A DNA stretch of 64,000 nucleotides from UBA4479 sp963974935 (GTDB lineage Bacteria > Pseudomonadota > Alphaproteobacteria > Rhodospirillales > Casp-alpha2). Each line of letters opens with the position of its first letter. Position 1 is the stretch's first letter. The DNA is taken from NCBI GenBank assembly GCA_963974935.1, contig CAXBEV010000001.1, positions 814,139-878,138 on the forward strand, written 5' to 3'. This document shows, in pieces, positions 7,783 through 16,312 of the stretch. The translations under genes and the position numbers were made by a program. The notes under the pieces were generated by a model that saw nothing but the letters and a program-made list of their open reading frames with translations, was not told the origin of the DNA and did no database searches.

Positions 7783-8499
7783 ATGGATGTTACCCGTACT
7801 GAAGGCGTTGCCCCGGCGATGAATAATAAAAGCGGCAGCGGGGGCCGCGACACGCCGCATCATCAAAAACCGGGCGATCACGCGCCGGACGACGACGTCG
7901 ACAATGGCGCCGCCGTTGAGATCAAAGGTTTGGCTGCCGAAATTACGCCCCGCGTGCAAGCCGCGTTGGATGCGCTGTCGGCCGAGATCGAACCGCTCCG
8001 TGCCCGCTTGGCGCTGACCGAGGACCGGGAACGACAGCTGCGCGACGAGCTTGCGCATCATCCATTCCTGCCGGTGCCGGGCCGACGAGAGTTTCTGCGT
8101 GAACTCAATCACGTCCTAAATCACCTCAAAGACCTGACGATTTTGCCGAGCATCGCCTTGCTGCACGTCGACAACGCCGATGCGCTGCGCCGTGATCACG
8201 GACGTGATTCGCTCGACCGCACTTTGGTCCATGTCGCCGACACGGTCTCAGCCGCATTGTTGCCGACCGATGTGCTGGGCAATCTGGGCGGCAACGACTT
8301 TGCGATCATTTTGTTGGGGGCCGATGTGGCAACTGCGCGCACGCGGATGCAGGGGATCGTCACCAAATTAAAAATGACGCCGTTTACCGGGGCCGGCACA
8401 TCCATGCCTATAGACGCCCGTTTTGGGGTCGCTGAAATCGCGCGGGGTGCGTCTGCGGATGCCGCGATTCGCGCAGCGGACCGAGATTTTATCGCCTAA
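7783..8499 (+). CDS. Degenerate GGDEF-domain protein
   Basis: A 238-residue protein with a polar N-terminus (residues 1-45), a coiled-coil-like stretch (about 50-92) and a diguanylate-cyclase-fold C-terminal domain (about 95-238). The segment IALLHVDNADALRRDHG matches the metal-binding strand of GGDEF domains, but the signature is LGGNDF (168-173) in place of GGDEF/GGEEF: Asp/Glu-3 is replaced by Asn. The C-terminal sequence FGVAEIARGASADAAIRAAD matches the family's usual end. It is probably not a normal diguanylate cyclase and may instead bind nucleotide or a partner. The start is uncertain (7783 or 7819); neither has a strong Shine-Dalgarno. Confidence 0.75.
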   Translation: MDVTRTEGVAPAMNNKSGSGGRDTPHHQKPGDHAPDDDVDNGAAVEIKGLAAEITPRVQAALDALSAEIEPLRARLALTEDRERQLRDELAHHPFLPVPGRREFLRELNHVLNHLKDLTILPSIALLHVDNADALRRDHGRDSLDRTLVHVADTVSAALLPTDVLGNLGGNDFAIILLGADVATARTRMQGIVTKLKMTPFTGAGTSMPIDARFGVAEIARGASADAAIRAADRDFIA

Positions 8500-8508
8500 C
8501 GCCACTCT

Positions 8509-8620
8509 TGTCATTCCCGCGTAGGCGGGAATCCATCTTGATTGTGGGCACTGTGGACCCCCGCCTTCGCGGGGGTGACGGAAGTTTTTACGTCGTCATT
8601 CCCGCGAAGGCGGGAATCGA
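8509..8620. repeat. Dispersed palindromic repeat, family A (three units)
   Basis: Three hairpin units: TCATTCCCGCGTAGGCGGGA (8510-8529), an inverse copy CCCCCGCCTTCGCGGGGG (8558-8575), and TCATTCCCGCGAAGGCGGGA (8596-8615). They alternate in orientation between two convergent genes, a typical REP/BIME layout, and share the core with the 5911-5972 copies. Confidence 0.8.
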
Positions 8621-8621
8621 T

Positions 8622-8822
8622 CTAAGCGATGATATCGGGCAAAATCCGGCTTTCCAGGCGGATAATCTGGTCTTTCAGTGACAGCTTGCGCTTCTTCAGG
8701 CGTTGGATTTGTAATTGGTCAAACGGGCGTGTTTCGATCAAGTGATCGATCACGTCGTCCAAATCACGGTGTTCCAGCTGAAGATTCTCGAGCTGTTTTT
8801 TAAATGTTTCTTCGTCTTCCAT
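8622..8822 (-). CDS. YdcH-like DUF465 family protein (copy 1)
   Basis: A 66-residue helical-hairpin protein: LEHRDLDDVIDHL in the first helix and LKKRKLSLKDQIIRLE in the second, the DUF465 signature. The function of the family is not known to me. The start at 8822 gives the usual family length; the frame runs on upstream without family sequence. It diverges from pfkA with a 69-base gap. A paralogue is encoded just beyond pfkA at 10117-10284, so the kinase gene is bracketed by two members of the same family. Confidence 0.85.
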   Translation of the reverse strand: MEDEETFKKQLENLQLEHRDLDDVIDHLIETRPFDQLQIQRLKKRKLSLKDQIIRLESRILPDIIA

Positions 8823-8891
8823 GGTGCCCGACAGATGTGATTGCCTATATACAGGATAACAAAATGACGAACCCTGCAACAGGAGCTTCGG

Positions 8892-9983
8892 TTGAGCGAA
8901 CATAAAATGAAAAGAATCGGTGTTTTAACCAGTGGTGGCGATTGTTCCGGCTTGAACGCCGCGATCCGCGCCGTGGTCAAACGGGCCGTGCACGGCTTTG
9001 GTGCCGAGGTCGTCGGTATTCTGGACAGCACTGAAGGATTGCTGGCCGAGCCGCCACGGACGATGCCGCTGACCCTCGACGTTTTTTCGGGTCAAGTGTT
9101 GCGCAGCGGCGGCACGATGTTGGGGACGGTCACGAAAGGGCACCCGTTCCGCTATCCAATGCCTGACGGCTCGGTACAGGATCGGTCGGGAACCATCGTC
9201 AAGGCGATCCACAGTTTGGGCCTGGACGGCTTGATCGGCATCGGCGGTGACGGCTCGATGAAGATTTTGCACGGCTTGATGGAACTGGCTGGGCTGCCGT
9301 TTATCGGTATCCCGAAAACCATCGACAACGATGTGCCGCTGACCGAATTTGCCATCGGCTTTCACACCGCGGTCGGCGTCGCGACCGAGGCATTGGATAG
9401 GTTGCAGCCGACCGCGGCGAGCCATCAACGCGTCATGATCTTGGAAACCATGGGTCGTCAGGCCGGCCACATTGCGTTGTCGGCGGGCATTGCCGGTGGC
9501 GCCGATGTGATTTTACTGCCCGAAATGCCCTACAACATCGATTTTATCGCCTCAAAGCTTGAGGGCATACGTAAAGAAGAAAAGCGCAACCACGCGCTGA
9601 TCGTTTGCGCTGAAGCCGCGCATCCTGTCGGCGGTAAAGCGGCGTTTATCGATTATGCCGGCGATATGGTCTACGGCGGTATTGGCCACCAGTTAGGCCG
9701 CGAGATCGGGCTGGCGACCGGTGCCGACACGCGCGTCACGGTGTTGGGCCACGTGCAACGCGGCGGGCCGCCATCGAGCTTTGACCGGGTGCTGGCATCT
9801 GTATTTGGGGTGCGGGCCGTTGATTTGCTCGCAGACGGGGTCAGCGGACGCATGGTGTCTTGGTGGGATGGGCGAATCCGCGATGTGTCTTTGACCGATG
9901 TGGTGGCGCAGGAAAAACCGGTTAATTTGCAGGGCTCTCGCATGCGCGCAGCGCGTGGGCTGGGCATTTGCATCGGCGACTGA
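8892..9983 (+). CDS. pfkA: 6-phosphofructokinase (PfkA superfamily)
   Basis: A 363-residue phosphofructokinase that phosphorylates fructose 6-phosphate in glycolysis. The nucleotide loop GVLTSGGDCSGLNA (residues 10-23), GGDGS (118-122) and PKTIDND (141-147) are visible. In this superfamily Gly at the 'GGDG' position favours ATP, while Lys in PKTIDND is usual in PPi-dependent and 'group III' enzymes, so the donor cannot be settled by eye. The TTG start at 8892 is chosen because AGGAG lies 6 bases upstream; the ATG at 8907 has none. It stands alone between two DUF465 genes. Many alphaproteobacteria lack PfkA and use the Entner-Doudoroff route, which makes it notable. Confidence 0.9.
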   Translation: MSEHKMKRIGVLTSGGDCSGLNAAIRAVVKRAVHGFGAEVVGILDSTEGLLAEPPRTMPLTLDVFSGQVLRSGGTMLGTVTKGHPFRYPMPDGSVQDRSGTIVKAIHSLGLDGLIGIGGDGSMKILHGLMELAGLPFIGIPKTIDNDVPLTEFAIGFHTAVGVATEALDRLQPTAASHQRVMILETMGRQAGHIALSAGIAGGADVILLPEMPYNIDFIASKLEGIRKEEKRNHALIVCAEAAHPVGGKAAFIDYAGDMVYGGIGHQLGREIGLATGADTRVTVLGHVQRGGPPSSFDRVLASVFGVRAVDLLADGVSGRMVSWWDGRIRDVSLTDVVAQEKPVNLQGSRMRAARGLGICIGD

Positions 9984-10116
9984 CGCCGCGCAAGAATCGG
10001 TAAAGTGGTCAACTCGAAGCCTATGGAATTCGACGTCAAATTACGGTACAATGACATTCGTTCTGGGGGAAAGTTTACGCGAGTTCACTCACTGACCTGA
10101 AAAGGAGGACGCTACT

Positions 10117-10284
10117 ATGGGACAAACGGCGCGGATTACTTCTTTGCGCGGCAAGCATCAAAATCTCGAAGTCAAAATTGAGGACGAAGAGAAAAAACCG
10201 CATCCCGATGACGTCATCATCCACGAACTCAAAAAACAAAAGCTTAGGATCAAGGATGAGTTAATCCATTTGGGCGCCGACTGA
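10117..10284 (+). CDS. YdcH-like DUF465 family protein (copy 2)
   Basis: A 55-residue protein: MGQTARITSLRGKHQNLEVK, then a helix ending HELKKQKLRIKDEL, which matches the second helix of DUF465 (LKKRKLSLKDQI in copy 1). AAGGAGG at 10102-10108 is an excellent Shine-Dalgarno 8 bases before the ATG, and a strong terminator follows, so this short gene is well supported. A likely two-helix coiled coil with a basic C-terminal half. Function unknown. Its own terminator and 133-base upstream gap suggest independent, possibly abundant, expression. Confidence 0.85.
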   Translation: MGQTARITSLRGKHQNLEVKIEDEEKKPHPDDVIIHELKKQKLRIKDELIHLGAD

Positions 10285-10318
10285 CGGCTGACCGGATACG
10301 ACAGCATCTTAAGCAACG

Positions 10319-10352
10319 GGCCGCTTCCCAAGGAAGCGGCCTTGTTTGTTTG
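10319..10352 (+). terminator. Intrinsic terminator after the small DUF465 gene
   Basis: Perfect 10-base arms GGCCGCTTCC (10319-10328) and GGAAGCGGCC (10332-10341), a 3-base loop, then TTGTTTGTTTG. It begins 35 bases past the stop. Confidence 0.88.
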
Positions 10353-10370
10353 TGAGGCGGATTTTTGAAA

Positions 10371-12011
10371 TCAGCCGTCCATCTCGCGGGCTTGGTCGCG
10401 GAGTTTAAATTTTTGGATTTTGCCGGTCGATGTCTTAGGGAGTTCTTGGAAAACGACGGTGCGCGGGCACTTGAAGCTGGCAAGGTTGTCGCGGCAGAAT
10501 TGAATGAAGTCGTCGGCGCTCGCCGTGCTGCCGGTTTTGACTTCCAAGAATGCGCACGGCGTCTCGCCCCATTTTTCGTCGGGCTTCGCGACCACGGCGG
10601 CGGCGATGACGTCGGGGTGTTTGTATAAGGTGCTCTCGACCTCGATCGACGAGATGTTTTCACCACCCGAAATAATGATGTCTTTGGAGCGATCTTTCAA
10701 CTGGATGTAGCCGTCCGGCTGCAACACCCCCAGATCGCCGGAATGGAACCAACCGTCGGCGAGTGATGCTGACGTGGTCTTTTTGTTTTTTAGATACCCC
10801 TTCATAACGATGTTGCCCTTGAACATCACCTCACCCATGGTCTCGCCGTCGGCGGGCACGGGGGTCATCGTTTCCGGGTCCATGATGCAGAGGTCTTCGA
10901 GCATGTGGTATTTGACGCCTTGGCGGGCTTTTAAATACGCTTGCTTTTCAATCGGCTCGCCACTCCATTCGTCTTTCCAGGCGCACATCACGGCCGGGCC
11001 ATAGGTCTCGGTGAGGCCATAAGCATGCGTCACATTGAAGCCCTGCTCCTGCATTTTTGCCAATGTGGTTGCCGGCGGTGGGGCGGCGGCGGTCATGATG
11101 TTGACCTGATGATCAAAGGGGCGCTTTTCGGCGTCGGTGGCGTTGGCGACGAAGTTCAATACGATCGGCGCACCGCAGAAGTGCGACACCTTGTGATCAC
11201 CGATGGCGGCATAGATGGTCTGGGCACTGACGCGCCGAAGGCACACGTTGGTGCCGGCCATCGCCGCGATGGTCCAAGGGAAACACCAGCCGTTGCAATG
11301 AAACATCGGCAACGTCCAAAGATAAATCGGATGATGCGTCATGTTCCAGCCGAGCACGTTGCAGACCGCATTCAGATACGCACCCCGGTGATGATAGACG
11401 ACGCCCTTAGGATCGCCCGTGGTGCCGGACGTGTAGTTGAGACTGATCGCCTCCCACTCGTTGTCGGGCAGATTCCAGGCGAAATCGGCGTCCCCGGTGG
11501 CGATGAAGGATTCGTAGTCCATCTTGCCGAGGCGTTCCCCCGGGCCGTCGTATTCCGGGTCGTCGATATCGATCACCAAAAGATCGTCGCGTCCCGCTTT
11601 GGCGAGCGCCCCTTTGATGGTGTCAGAAAATTCCGTGTCGCAGATCAGGACGTCGGCCTCGCCATGGTTCAGCGAGAACGCGATGATGTCGGCATCCAAG
11701 CGCACGTTGAGCGTATTGACGACGGCACCAATCATCGCCGGCCCGAACGCGCATTCGTACATTTCAGGCGTGTTGGAGGCCATCACAGCCACGGTGTCAC
11801 CTTTTTTGACGCCATGCTTTGCCAATGCGGACGCGAGCTGGCGACAGCGGGCATAGGTCTCGGACCATGTATAGCGCCGGGCGCCATGAATGATCGATGT
11901 CAGGTCCGGATAGACCGCCGCCGTGCGGCGGATAAACGTCAGCGGCGACAGCGGCGTATAGTTGGCCGGCGTGGGGTCGAGATCGATATCATAAATGTTC
12001 GCTTCAGCCAT
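10371..12011 (-). CDS. Acyl-CoA synthetase (AMP-forming)
   Basis: A 546-residue member of the adenylate-forming family, which activates a carboxylic acid to acyl-AMP and then acyl-CoA. The P-loop YTSGTTGDPKGV, the AYGLTETYGP segment, the hinge region GWFHSGDLG and the C-terminal lysine motif STGKIQKFKLRD are all present. GGGAGG precedes the ATG at 12011 by 8 bases. The overall sequence resembles medium/long-chain acyl-CoA ligases of the DmdB (methylmercaptopropionate-CoA ligase) group, but substrate cannot be decided here. It diverges from propionyl-CoA synthetase, which suggests linked short-chain acid metabolism. The 141-base divergent gap must hold both promoters. Confidence 0.88.
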   Translation of the reverse strand: MAEANIYDIDLDPTPANYTPLSPLTFIRRTAAVYPDLTSIIHGARRYTWSETYARCRQLASALAKHGVKKGDTVAVMASNTPEMYECAFGPAMIGAVVNTLNVRLDADIIAFSLNHGEADVLICDTEFSDTIKGALAKAGRDDLLVIDIDDPEYDGPGERLGKMDYESFIATGDADFAWNLPDNEWEAISLNYTSGTTGDPKGVVYHHRGAYLNAVCNVLGWNMTHHPIYLWTLPMFHCNGWCFPWTIAAMAGTNVCLRRVSAQTIYAAIGDHKVSHFCGAPIVLNFVANATDAEKRPFDHQVNIMTAAAPPPATTLAKMQEQGFNVTHAYGLTETYGPAVMCAWKDEWSGEPIEKQAYLKARQGVKYHMLEDLCIMDPETMTPVPADGETMGEVMFKGNIVMKGYLKNKKTTSASLADGWFHSGDLGVLQPDGYIQLKDRSKDIIISGGENISSIEVESTLYKHPDVIAAAVVAKPDEKWGETPCAFLEVKTGSTASADDFIQFCRDNLASFKCPRTVVFQELPKTSTGKIQKFKLRDQAREMDG

Positions 12012-12152
12012 ATTGGAGCCTCCCAGTAAAATCTTTGTACCACTGCGCTTGAAACGTGCGTTTGTCAGTGCTTTTTTGCATAATGACCTGAGCAAGCAAC
12101 TTGATAAAGAGGGCGTTTTCATCGTCCCGTCATCAAAGGGAGGAACAAGCCG

Positions 12153-14066
12153 ATGAGCAATCCGTTCGAAGAGGCCTATGCCCGTTCCATTAATGATCCG
12201 GAAGGTTTCTGGGCCGAAGCTGCCGAGGGCATCACCTGGAGCAAAAAATGGGACAAGGTGTTGGATGACAGCAACGTCCCGTTTTATCGATGGTTTGCGG
12301 GTGGTGAGCTTAATACTTGCTACAACTGCCTGGACCGTCACGTCGAAGCCGGGCGCGGCGATCAAGCGGCGCTGATCTATGACAGCCCGGTCACCGGCGG
12401 TACGCAAAAAACTTATACCTACGCTGAACTCACCGACGAGGTTGCCCGCGTCGCCGGCGCGCTGAAAGCCGAAGGCGTCGAAAAAGGCGATCGGGTTGTT
12501 ATTTACATGCCGATGGTCCCCGAAGCCGCGATTGCGATGCTGGCATGCGCGCGCTTGGGCGCGATCCACTCGGTTGTGTTCGGCGGGTTTGCGTCGAACG
12601 AATTGGCGGTGCGGATTGATGATGCAAAACCGAGGCTGGTGATGTCAGCGACGTGTGGGATCGAGGTCAACCGCGTGCTCGACTACATTCCGCTGCTGGA
12701 CAAAGCCATCGCTTTGGCCAAGCATAAGCCCGACGCCTGTATGATTTTGGCGCGCCCGGAAAGCGAAGGCACCATCACCAACGTGAAGCATGTGGATTGG
12801 GTGAGCGCCAGTGCGGCGGCCGAGCCCGCCGCGTGCGTGCCGGTCGAGGCCTCGCATCCGTTGTATATTCTCTATACCTCCGGCACCACGGGTCAGCCGA
12901 AGGGCGTGGTTCGCGATAACGGCGGCCATGCGGTGGCGCTGAAATGGTCGATGAAGAATATCTACGATATCGATCCGGGCGATGTGTTCTGGGCGGCGTC
13001 CGATGTCGGCTGGGTGGTGGGTCATTCGTACATTGTCTATGCGCCGTTGATGCAAGGCGCGACGACGGTGCTGTATGAAGGCAAGCCCGTGGGCACGCCG
13101 GACGCCGGTGCGTTCTGGCGGGTGATTTCCGATCACAAGGTGAAGGCCCTATTCACGGCGCCCACCGCGTTCCGCGCCATCAAAAAAGAAGACCCCAAAG
13201 GAGAACTGCTGAAAGACTACGATATCAGCACCTTCAAATATCTGTATTTGGCCGGCGAGCGGACCGATCCCGATACGCTCAAATGGGCGGAAGATATGCT
13301 CAAGGTGCCGGTGGTGGATCACTGGTGGCAGACCGAAACCGGCTGGCCGATTGCGTCCAACTGCATGGGCTTACACGTGTACCCGGTGAAGCCGGGCTCG
13401 CCGACCAAGCCGGTGCCGGGTTGGAACGTGCAGGTACTGCACGAAGAAACCCATGAACAAGTGCCGACCGGCCAGATCGGGGCGATTTGTGTCAAGCTAC
13501 CGATGCCGCCGTCCAGCCTGTTGACGCTGTGGAACGCCGATCAACGCTATATCGATGCGTACCTCGAAGAATATCCGGGCTATTATAAAACCGCCGATGC
13601 GGGGATGTTCGACGAAGACGGCTACATCTCGATCATGGCGCGGACCGACGATATCATTAACGTCGCCGGCCACCGCCTGTCGACGGGTGGCATGGAAGAA
13701 GTCTTGTCGTCGCATCCGGACGTGGCCGAATGTGCGGTGATCGGTGTCGAAGATCAAATGAAGGGGCAGTTGCCGTTGGGCTTTTTGGTTTTGAAATCCG
13801 GCGTCAGCAAAGAAGCCGACGAGATCGTCGCCGATGTGGTCGCCCTGGTGCGCCAGCAAATCGGGCCGGTCGCGGCGTTCAAGCAGGCAACCGTCGTGCA
13901 ACGCTTGCCCAAGACCCGATCCGGTAAAATCCTGCGCGGTACCATGCAGGCGATTGCCGACAACAAAGAATGGAAGATGCCGGCGACCATCGACGACCCG
14001 GCGATCTTGGACGAAATCACTGAGGCGCTGGAAGGCGTCGGCTACGGTACTGCGCGCAAAGAATAA
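12153..14066 (+). CDS. prpE: Propionate--CoA ligase (PrpE-type)
   Basis: A 637-residue acetyl-CoA-synthetase-like enzyme. The segment YDSPVTGGTQKTYTYAEL near residue 77 and the DVGWVVGHSYIVYAPL core are typical of PrpE/ACSS3-type propionyl-CoA synthetases. The P-loop is YTSGTTGQPKGVVRD, and the acylatable lysine motif is RSGKILRGT near residue 584. GGAGG at 12140-12144 lies 8 bases before the ATG. A short gap leads to the SDR gene, then the aminotransferase, so an operon is likely. It probably assimilates propionate; specificity for acetate or another short acid is possible. Confidence 0.9.
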   Translation: MSNPFEEAYARSINDPEGFWAEAAEGITWSKKWDKVLDDSNVPFYRWFAGGELNTCYNCLDRHVEAGRGDQAALIYDSPVTGGTQKTYTYAELTDEVARVAGALKAEGVEKGDRVVIYMPMVPEAAIAMLACARLGAIHSVVFGGFASNELAVRIDDAKPRLVMSATCGIEVNRVLDYIPLLDKAIALAKHKPDACMILARPESEGTITNVKHVDWVSASAAAEPAACVPVEASHPLYILYTSGTTGQPKGVVRDNGGHAVALKWSMKNIYDIDPGDVFWAASDVGWVVGHSYIVYAPLMQGATTVLYEGKPVGTPDAGAFWRVISDHKVKALFTAPTAFRAIKKEDPKGELLKDYDISTFKYLYLAGERTDPDTLKWAEDMLKVPVVDHWWQTETGWPIASNCMGLHVYPVKPGSPTKPVPGWNVQVLHEETHEQVPTGQIGAICVKLPMPPSSLLTLWNADQRYIDAYLEEYPGYYKTADAGMFDEDGYISIMARTDDIINVAGHRLSTGGMEEVLSSHPDVAECAVIGVEDQMKGQLPLGFLVLKSGVSKEADEIVADVVALVRQQIGPVAAFKQATVVQRLPKTRSGKILRGTMQAIADNKEWKMPATIDDPAILDEITEALEGVGYGTARKE

Positions 14067-14078
14067 GGAACAGTCAGG

Positions 14079-14861
14079 ATGAGTATGCGACTGAAAGACA
14101 AGGTCTGTATCGTCACCGGTGCAGCCCAGGGCATCGGTTTTGCCTGTGCCAAGCGCTTCTATGAAGACGGCGCAAAGGTGATGCTGGCGGATATCCAGGT
14201 TGAGAAGGGTGAAGCCGCAGCGGCGAGCCTGACGGGTGGGCCAGGCGAGGCGTCGTTCATAGAATGCGATGTTCGTCTAAAATCTAGCGTAGATGCCCTG
14301 ATAGGCGCAACCATCCATAAATGGCAGCGGCTCGATGTGATGCTGGCGAATGCGGCGATTGTTGAGCAGGGCGATATTCTGAGCGTCGACGAAAAGACCT
14401 ATGACGAGGTAACGCAAATTAACATGAAGGGCTTTTTCCTGTCTAATCAGGCGGCCGCAAAACAGATGGTGAAACAGGGCGAGGGCGGCGCGATCATCAA
14501 CATGTCGTCGATCCAGGCTGAGATCACCAACGCCAACATGCTGGTCTATGCCATGTGCAAAGGTGCTGTGAAGCAATTGACCCGCTCGTCTGCGCTGGCA
14601 TTGGCGACGCAGAATATCCGCGTCAACGCCATCGGGCCGGGTACGATTTTGACAGAGATGGCGGAAAAAATTCTCGAAGACCCGGCGGTTCGACACACCG
14701 CCATGTCCCGCACGCCGATGGGGCGCGCCGGGCAGCCGTCGGAAATTGCGTCCATTGCGTCATTCTTAGCCAGCGATGATGCCAGCTATATCACCGGCGA
14801 AACCATCAACGCCGACGGTGGGCGCATGGCCCTGAACTACACCGTGCCGGTCGTCGACTAA
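14079..14861 (+). CDS. SDR family NAD(P)-dependent oxidoreductase
   Basis: A 260-residue classical short-chain dehydrogenase. The cofactor motif TGAAQGIG is at residues 13-20, and Asp38 (ADIQ) after the second strand suggests a preference for NAD. The catalytic set is Ser143 or Ser144 (NMSSIQ), Tyr157 and Lys161 (YAMCK). The usual NNAG motif reads ANAAIV (90-95), a mild variant. The C-terminal segment SYITGETINADGGRMA is standard for the family. It follows prpE by 12 bases and is probably co-transcribed. The substrate, a hydroxyacyl or sugar-type alcohol, is unknown; context suggests acyl-CoA-related metabolism. Confidence 0.88.
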   Translation: MSMRLKDKVCIVTGAAQGIGFACAKRFYEDGAKVMLADIQVEKGEAAAASLTGGPGEASFIECDVRLKSSVDALIGATIHKWQRLDVMLANAAIVEQGDILSVDEKTYDEVTQINMKGFFLSNQAAAKQMVKQGEGGAIINMSSIQAEITNANMLVYAMCKGAVKQLTRSSALALATQNIRVNAIGPGTILTEMAEKILEDPAVRHTAMSRTPMGRAGQPSEIASIASFLASDDASYITGETINADGGRMALNYTVPVVD

Positions 14862-14884
14862 CATTCTAGCAAGGGAACAGACCC

Positions 14885-16159
14885 GTGGATCTTACCAAAG
14901 CTGAACATGACGTTGTGCAATCGCACAACGCCGCCGCGACCAGCCGTTTCGAAGGCCTGCGCGGACGCAACCTGAGCCTGGATATGACGCGCGGCAAGCC
15001 GTCGGCGGAGCAACTGAGCCTAGCCGACGAGATGCTGACCCTGGTCGGCCCCGGCAGCACGGAGGGTGAAGACGGCACCGATCTTCGAAACTATGGCGGG
15101 CTTGCCGGTATCTCCGAGGCGCGCCGCTTGTTTGCCGCGCTTTTGGAAACCACGCCCGAGCAGGTCATCGTCGGCGGCAATTCCAGCCTGACTATGATGT
15201 GGGAGGTGCTGGCCAATGCGATGATGTTCGGCATGCCGGGCGGCGACGGGCCGTGGCGGGATCAGGCGCCGAAGTTTTTGTGTCCGGTGCCTGGCTATGA
15301 TCGCCATTTTGCGATCTGCGAGCGGTTGGGTATTGAGATGATCAGTATCCCGATGACCGCCGATGGCCCCGATCTGGAGGCTGTTCGTGCGGCCGTGGTC
15401 GATCCCAGCGTCAAAGGCATGTGGTGCGTGCCGAAATATTCCAACCCGTCGGGCGAAGTGTATTCGAACGATGTGGTCAAAGCCCTGGCGGAAATGCCGA
15501 TCGCTGCGGCAGACTTCCGCTTGATGTGGGACAACGCCTATGCGGTGCACCATTTAGGCGACGGGCCGGCGCCGTTGGCGAATATTTTGGCTGCTTGTGA
15601 CGCAGCAGGAAATGGGGATCGGGCGATTGTTTTCGGTTCGACCTCGAAAATCACACATGCCGGGGCCGGCGTCGGGGCGTTGGCATCGTCGAAGACCAAC
15701 GTCGAGGATCATCTGAAAAAGATATTTTTTGCCAGTATCGGGCCGGACAAGATCAATCAGCTGCGCCATGTAAGATTTTTTGGGGATATGACCGGCATCT
15801 TGGCGCATATGAACAAGCATGCCGAGATCGTCGGGCCGAAGTTTCGAGCGGTCGAAGATGCCTTGCAAAAGCATTTGGGCGGCACGGGGCTTGCGACGTG
15901 GACGACGCCGAAAGGCGGTTACTTCGTCAGCCTCGATGTGCTGGACGGCTGCGCCAAAGAGATCATCAAGCGCTGCGGCGATGCGGGGGTGAAGATTACG
16001 CCCGCAGGCGCGACGTTCCCCTACGGCAAAGATCCGCGCGACTGCAACATCCGGATCGCGCCAACCTTGCCGAGTGTCGATGAAATCAACGCGGCGATGG
16101 AGGTGTTGACGGCGGTGATCGAGGTGGTGTGCACTGAGAAACTATTGCGTGTAGGCTAG
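14885..16159 (+). CDS. Aminotransferase class I, subgroup Ic (aspartate aminotransferase-like)
   Basis: A 424-residue PLP enzyme resembling the Ic aspartate aminotransferases (the type known from actinobacteria) rather than the Ia/Ib enzymes. LSLDMTRGKPSAEQLSL near the N-terminus is the subgroup signature. The sequences WCVPKYSNPSGEVYS and WDNAYAVHHL contain PLP-contacting residues, and the Schiff-base lysine is in FGSTSKITHAGAGVG. The start is GTG at 14885 with AAGGGA about 12 bases upstream. It is the last gene of the prpE-SDR-aminotransferase run. It probably interconverts aspartate and oxaloacetate; other dicarboxylic amino acids remain possible. Confidence 0.87.
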   Translation: MDLTKAEHDVVQSHNAAATSRFEGLRGRNLSLDMTRGKPSAEQLSLADEMLTLVGPGSTEGEDGTDLRNYGGLAGISEARRLFAALLETTPEQVIVGGNSSLTMMWEVLANAMMFGMPGGDGPWRDQAPKFLCPVPGYDRHFAICERLGIEMISIPMTADGPDLEAVRAAVVDPSVKGMWCVPKYSNPSGEVYSNDVVKALAEMPIAAADFRLMWDNAYAVHHLGDGPAPLANILAACDAAGNGDRAIVFGSTSKITHAGAGVGALASSKTNVEDHLKKIFFASIGPDKINQLRHVRFFGDMTGILAHMNKHAEIVGPKFRAVEDALQKHLGGTGLATWTTPKGGYFVSLDVLDGCAKEIIKRCGDAGVKITPAGATFPYGKDPRDCNIRIAPTLPSVDEINAAMEVLTAVIEVVCTEKLLRVG

Positions 16160-16223
16160 CACGCTGATCGGGCCGGTGTGGATATTAATACATCTCGTTA
16201 CACATCAGCCCTTTTATGCTCTG

Positions 16224-16245
16224 CTTAGGTTTCCTAAGTTATAAT
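16224..16245 (+). promoter_or_regulatory. Cytochrome c promoter -10 box with overlapping inverted repeat
   Basis: TATAAT (16240-16245) is an exact -10. Immediately upstream CTTAGG-TTT-CCTAAG (16224-16238) is a perfect 6-base inverted repeat lying in the -35/-10 spacer, with no good -35 hexamer, the layout expected for an activator- or repressor-controlled promoter. The gene start is 68 bases downstream. Confidence 0.5.
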
Positions 16246-16312
16246 GGCTTGTTCAGGCGCCACAGATTGCCTGGGCGTTAATCCTTTTCGAATGATAAAA
16301 AAGGTGATGACA

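Noticed and set aside
12012..12569. Longer N-terminal extension of the acyl-CoA synthetase frame
   Set aside because: The frame is open upstream to 12569 but overlaps prpE, and the Shine-Dalgarno and conserved start fit 12011.
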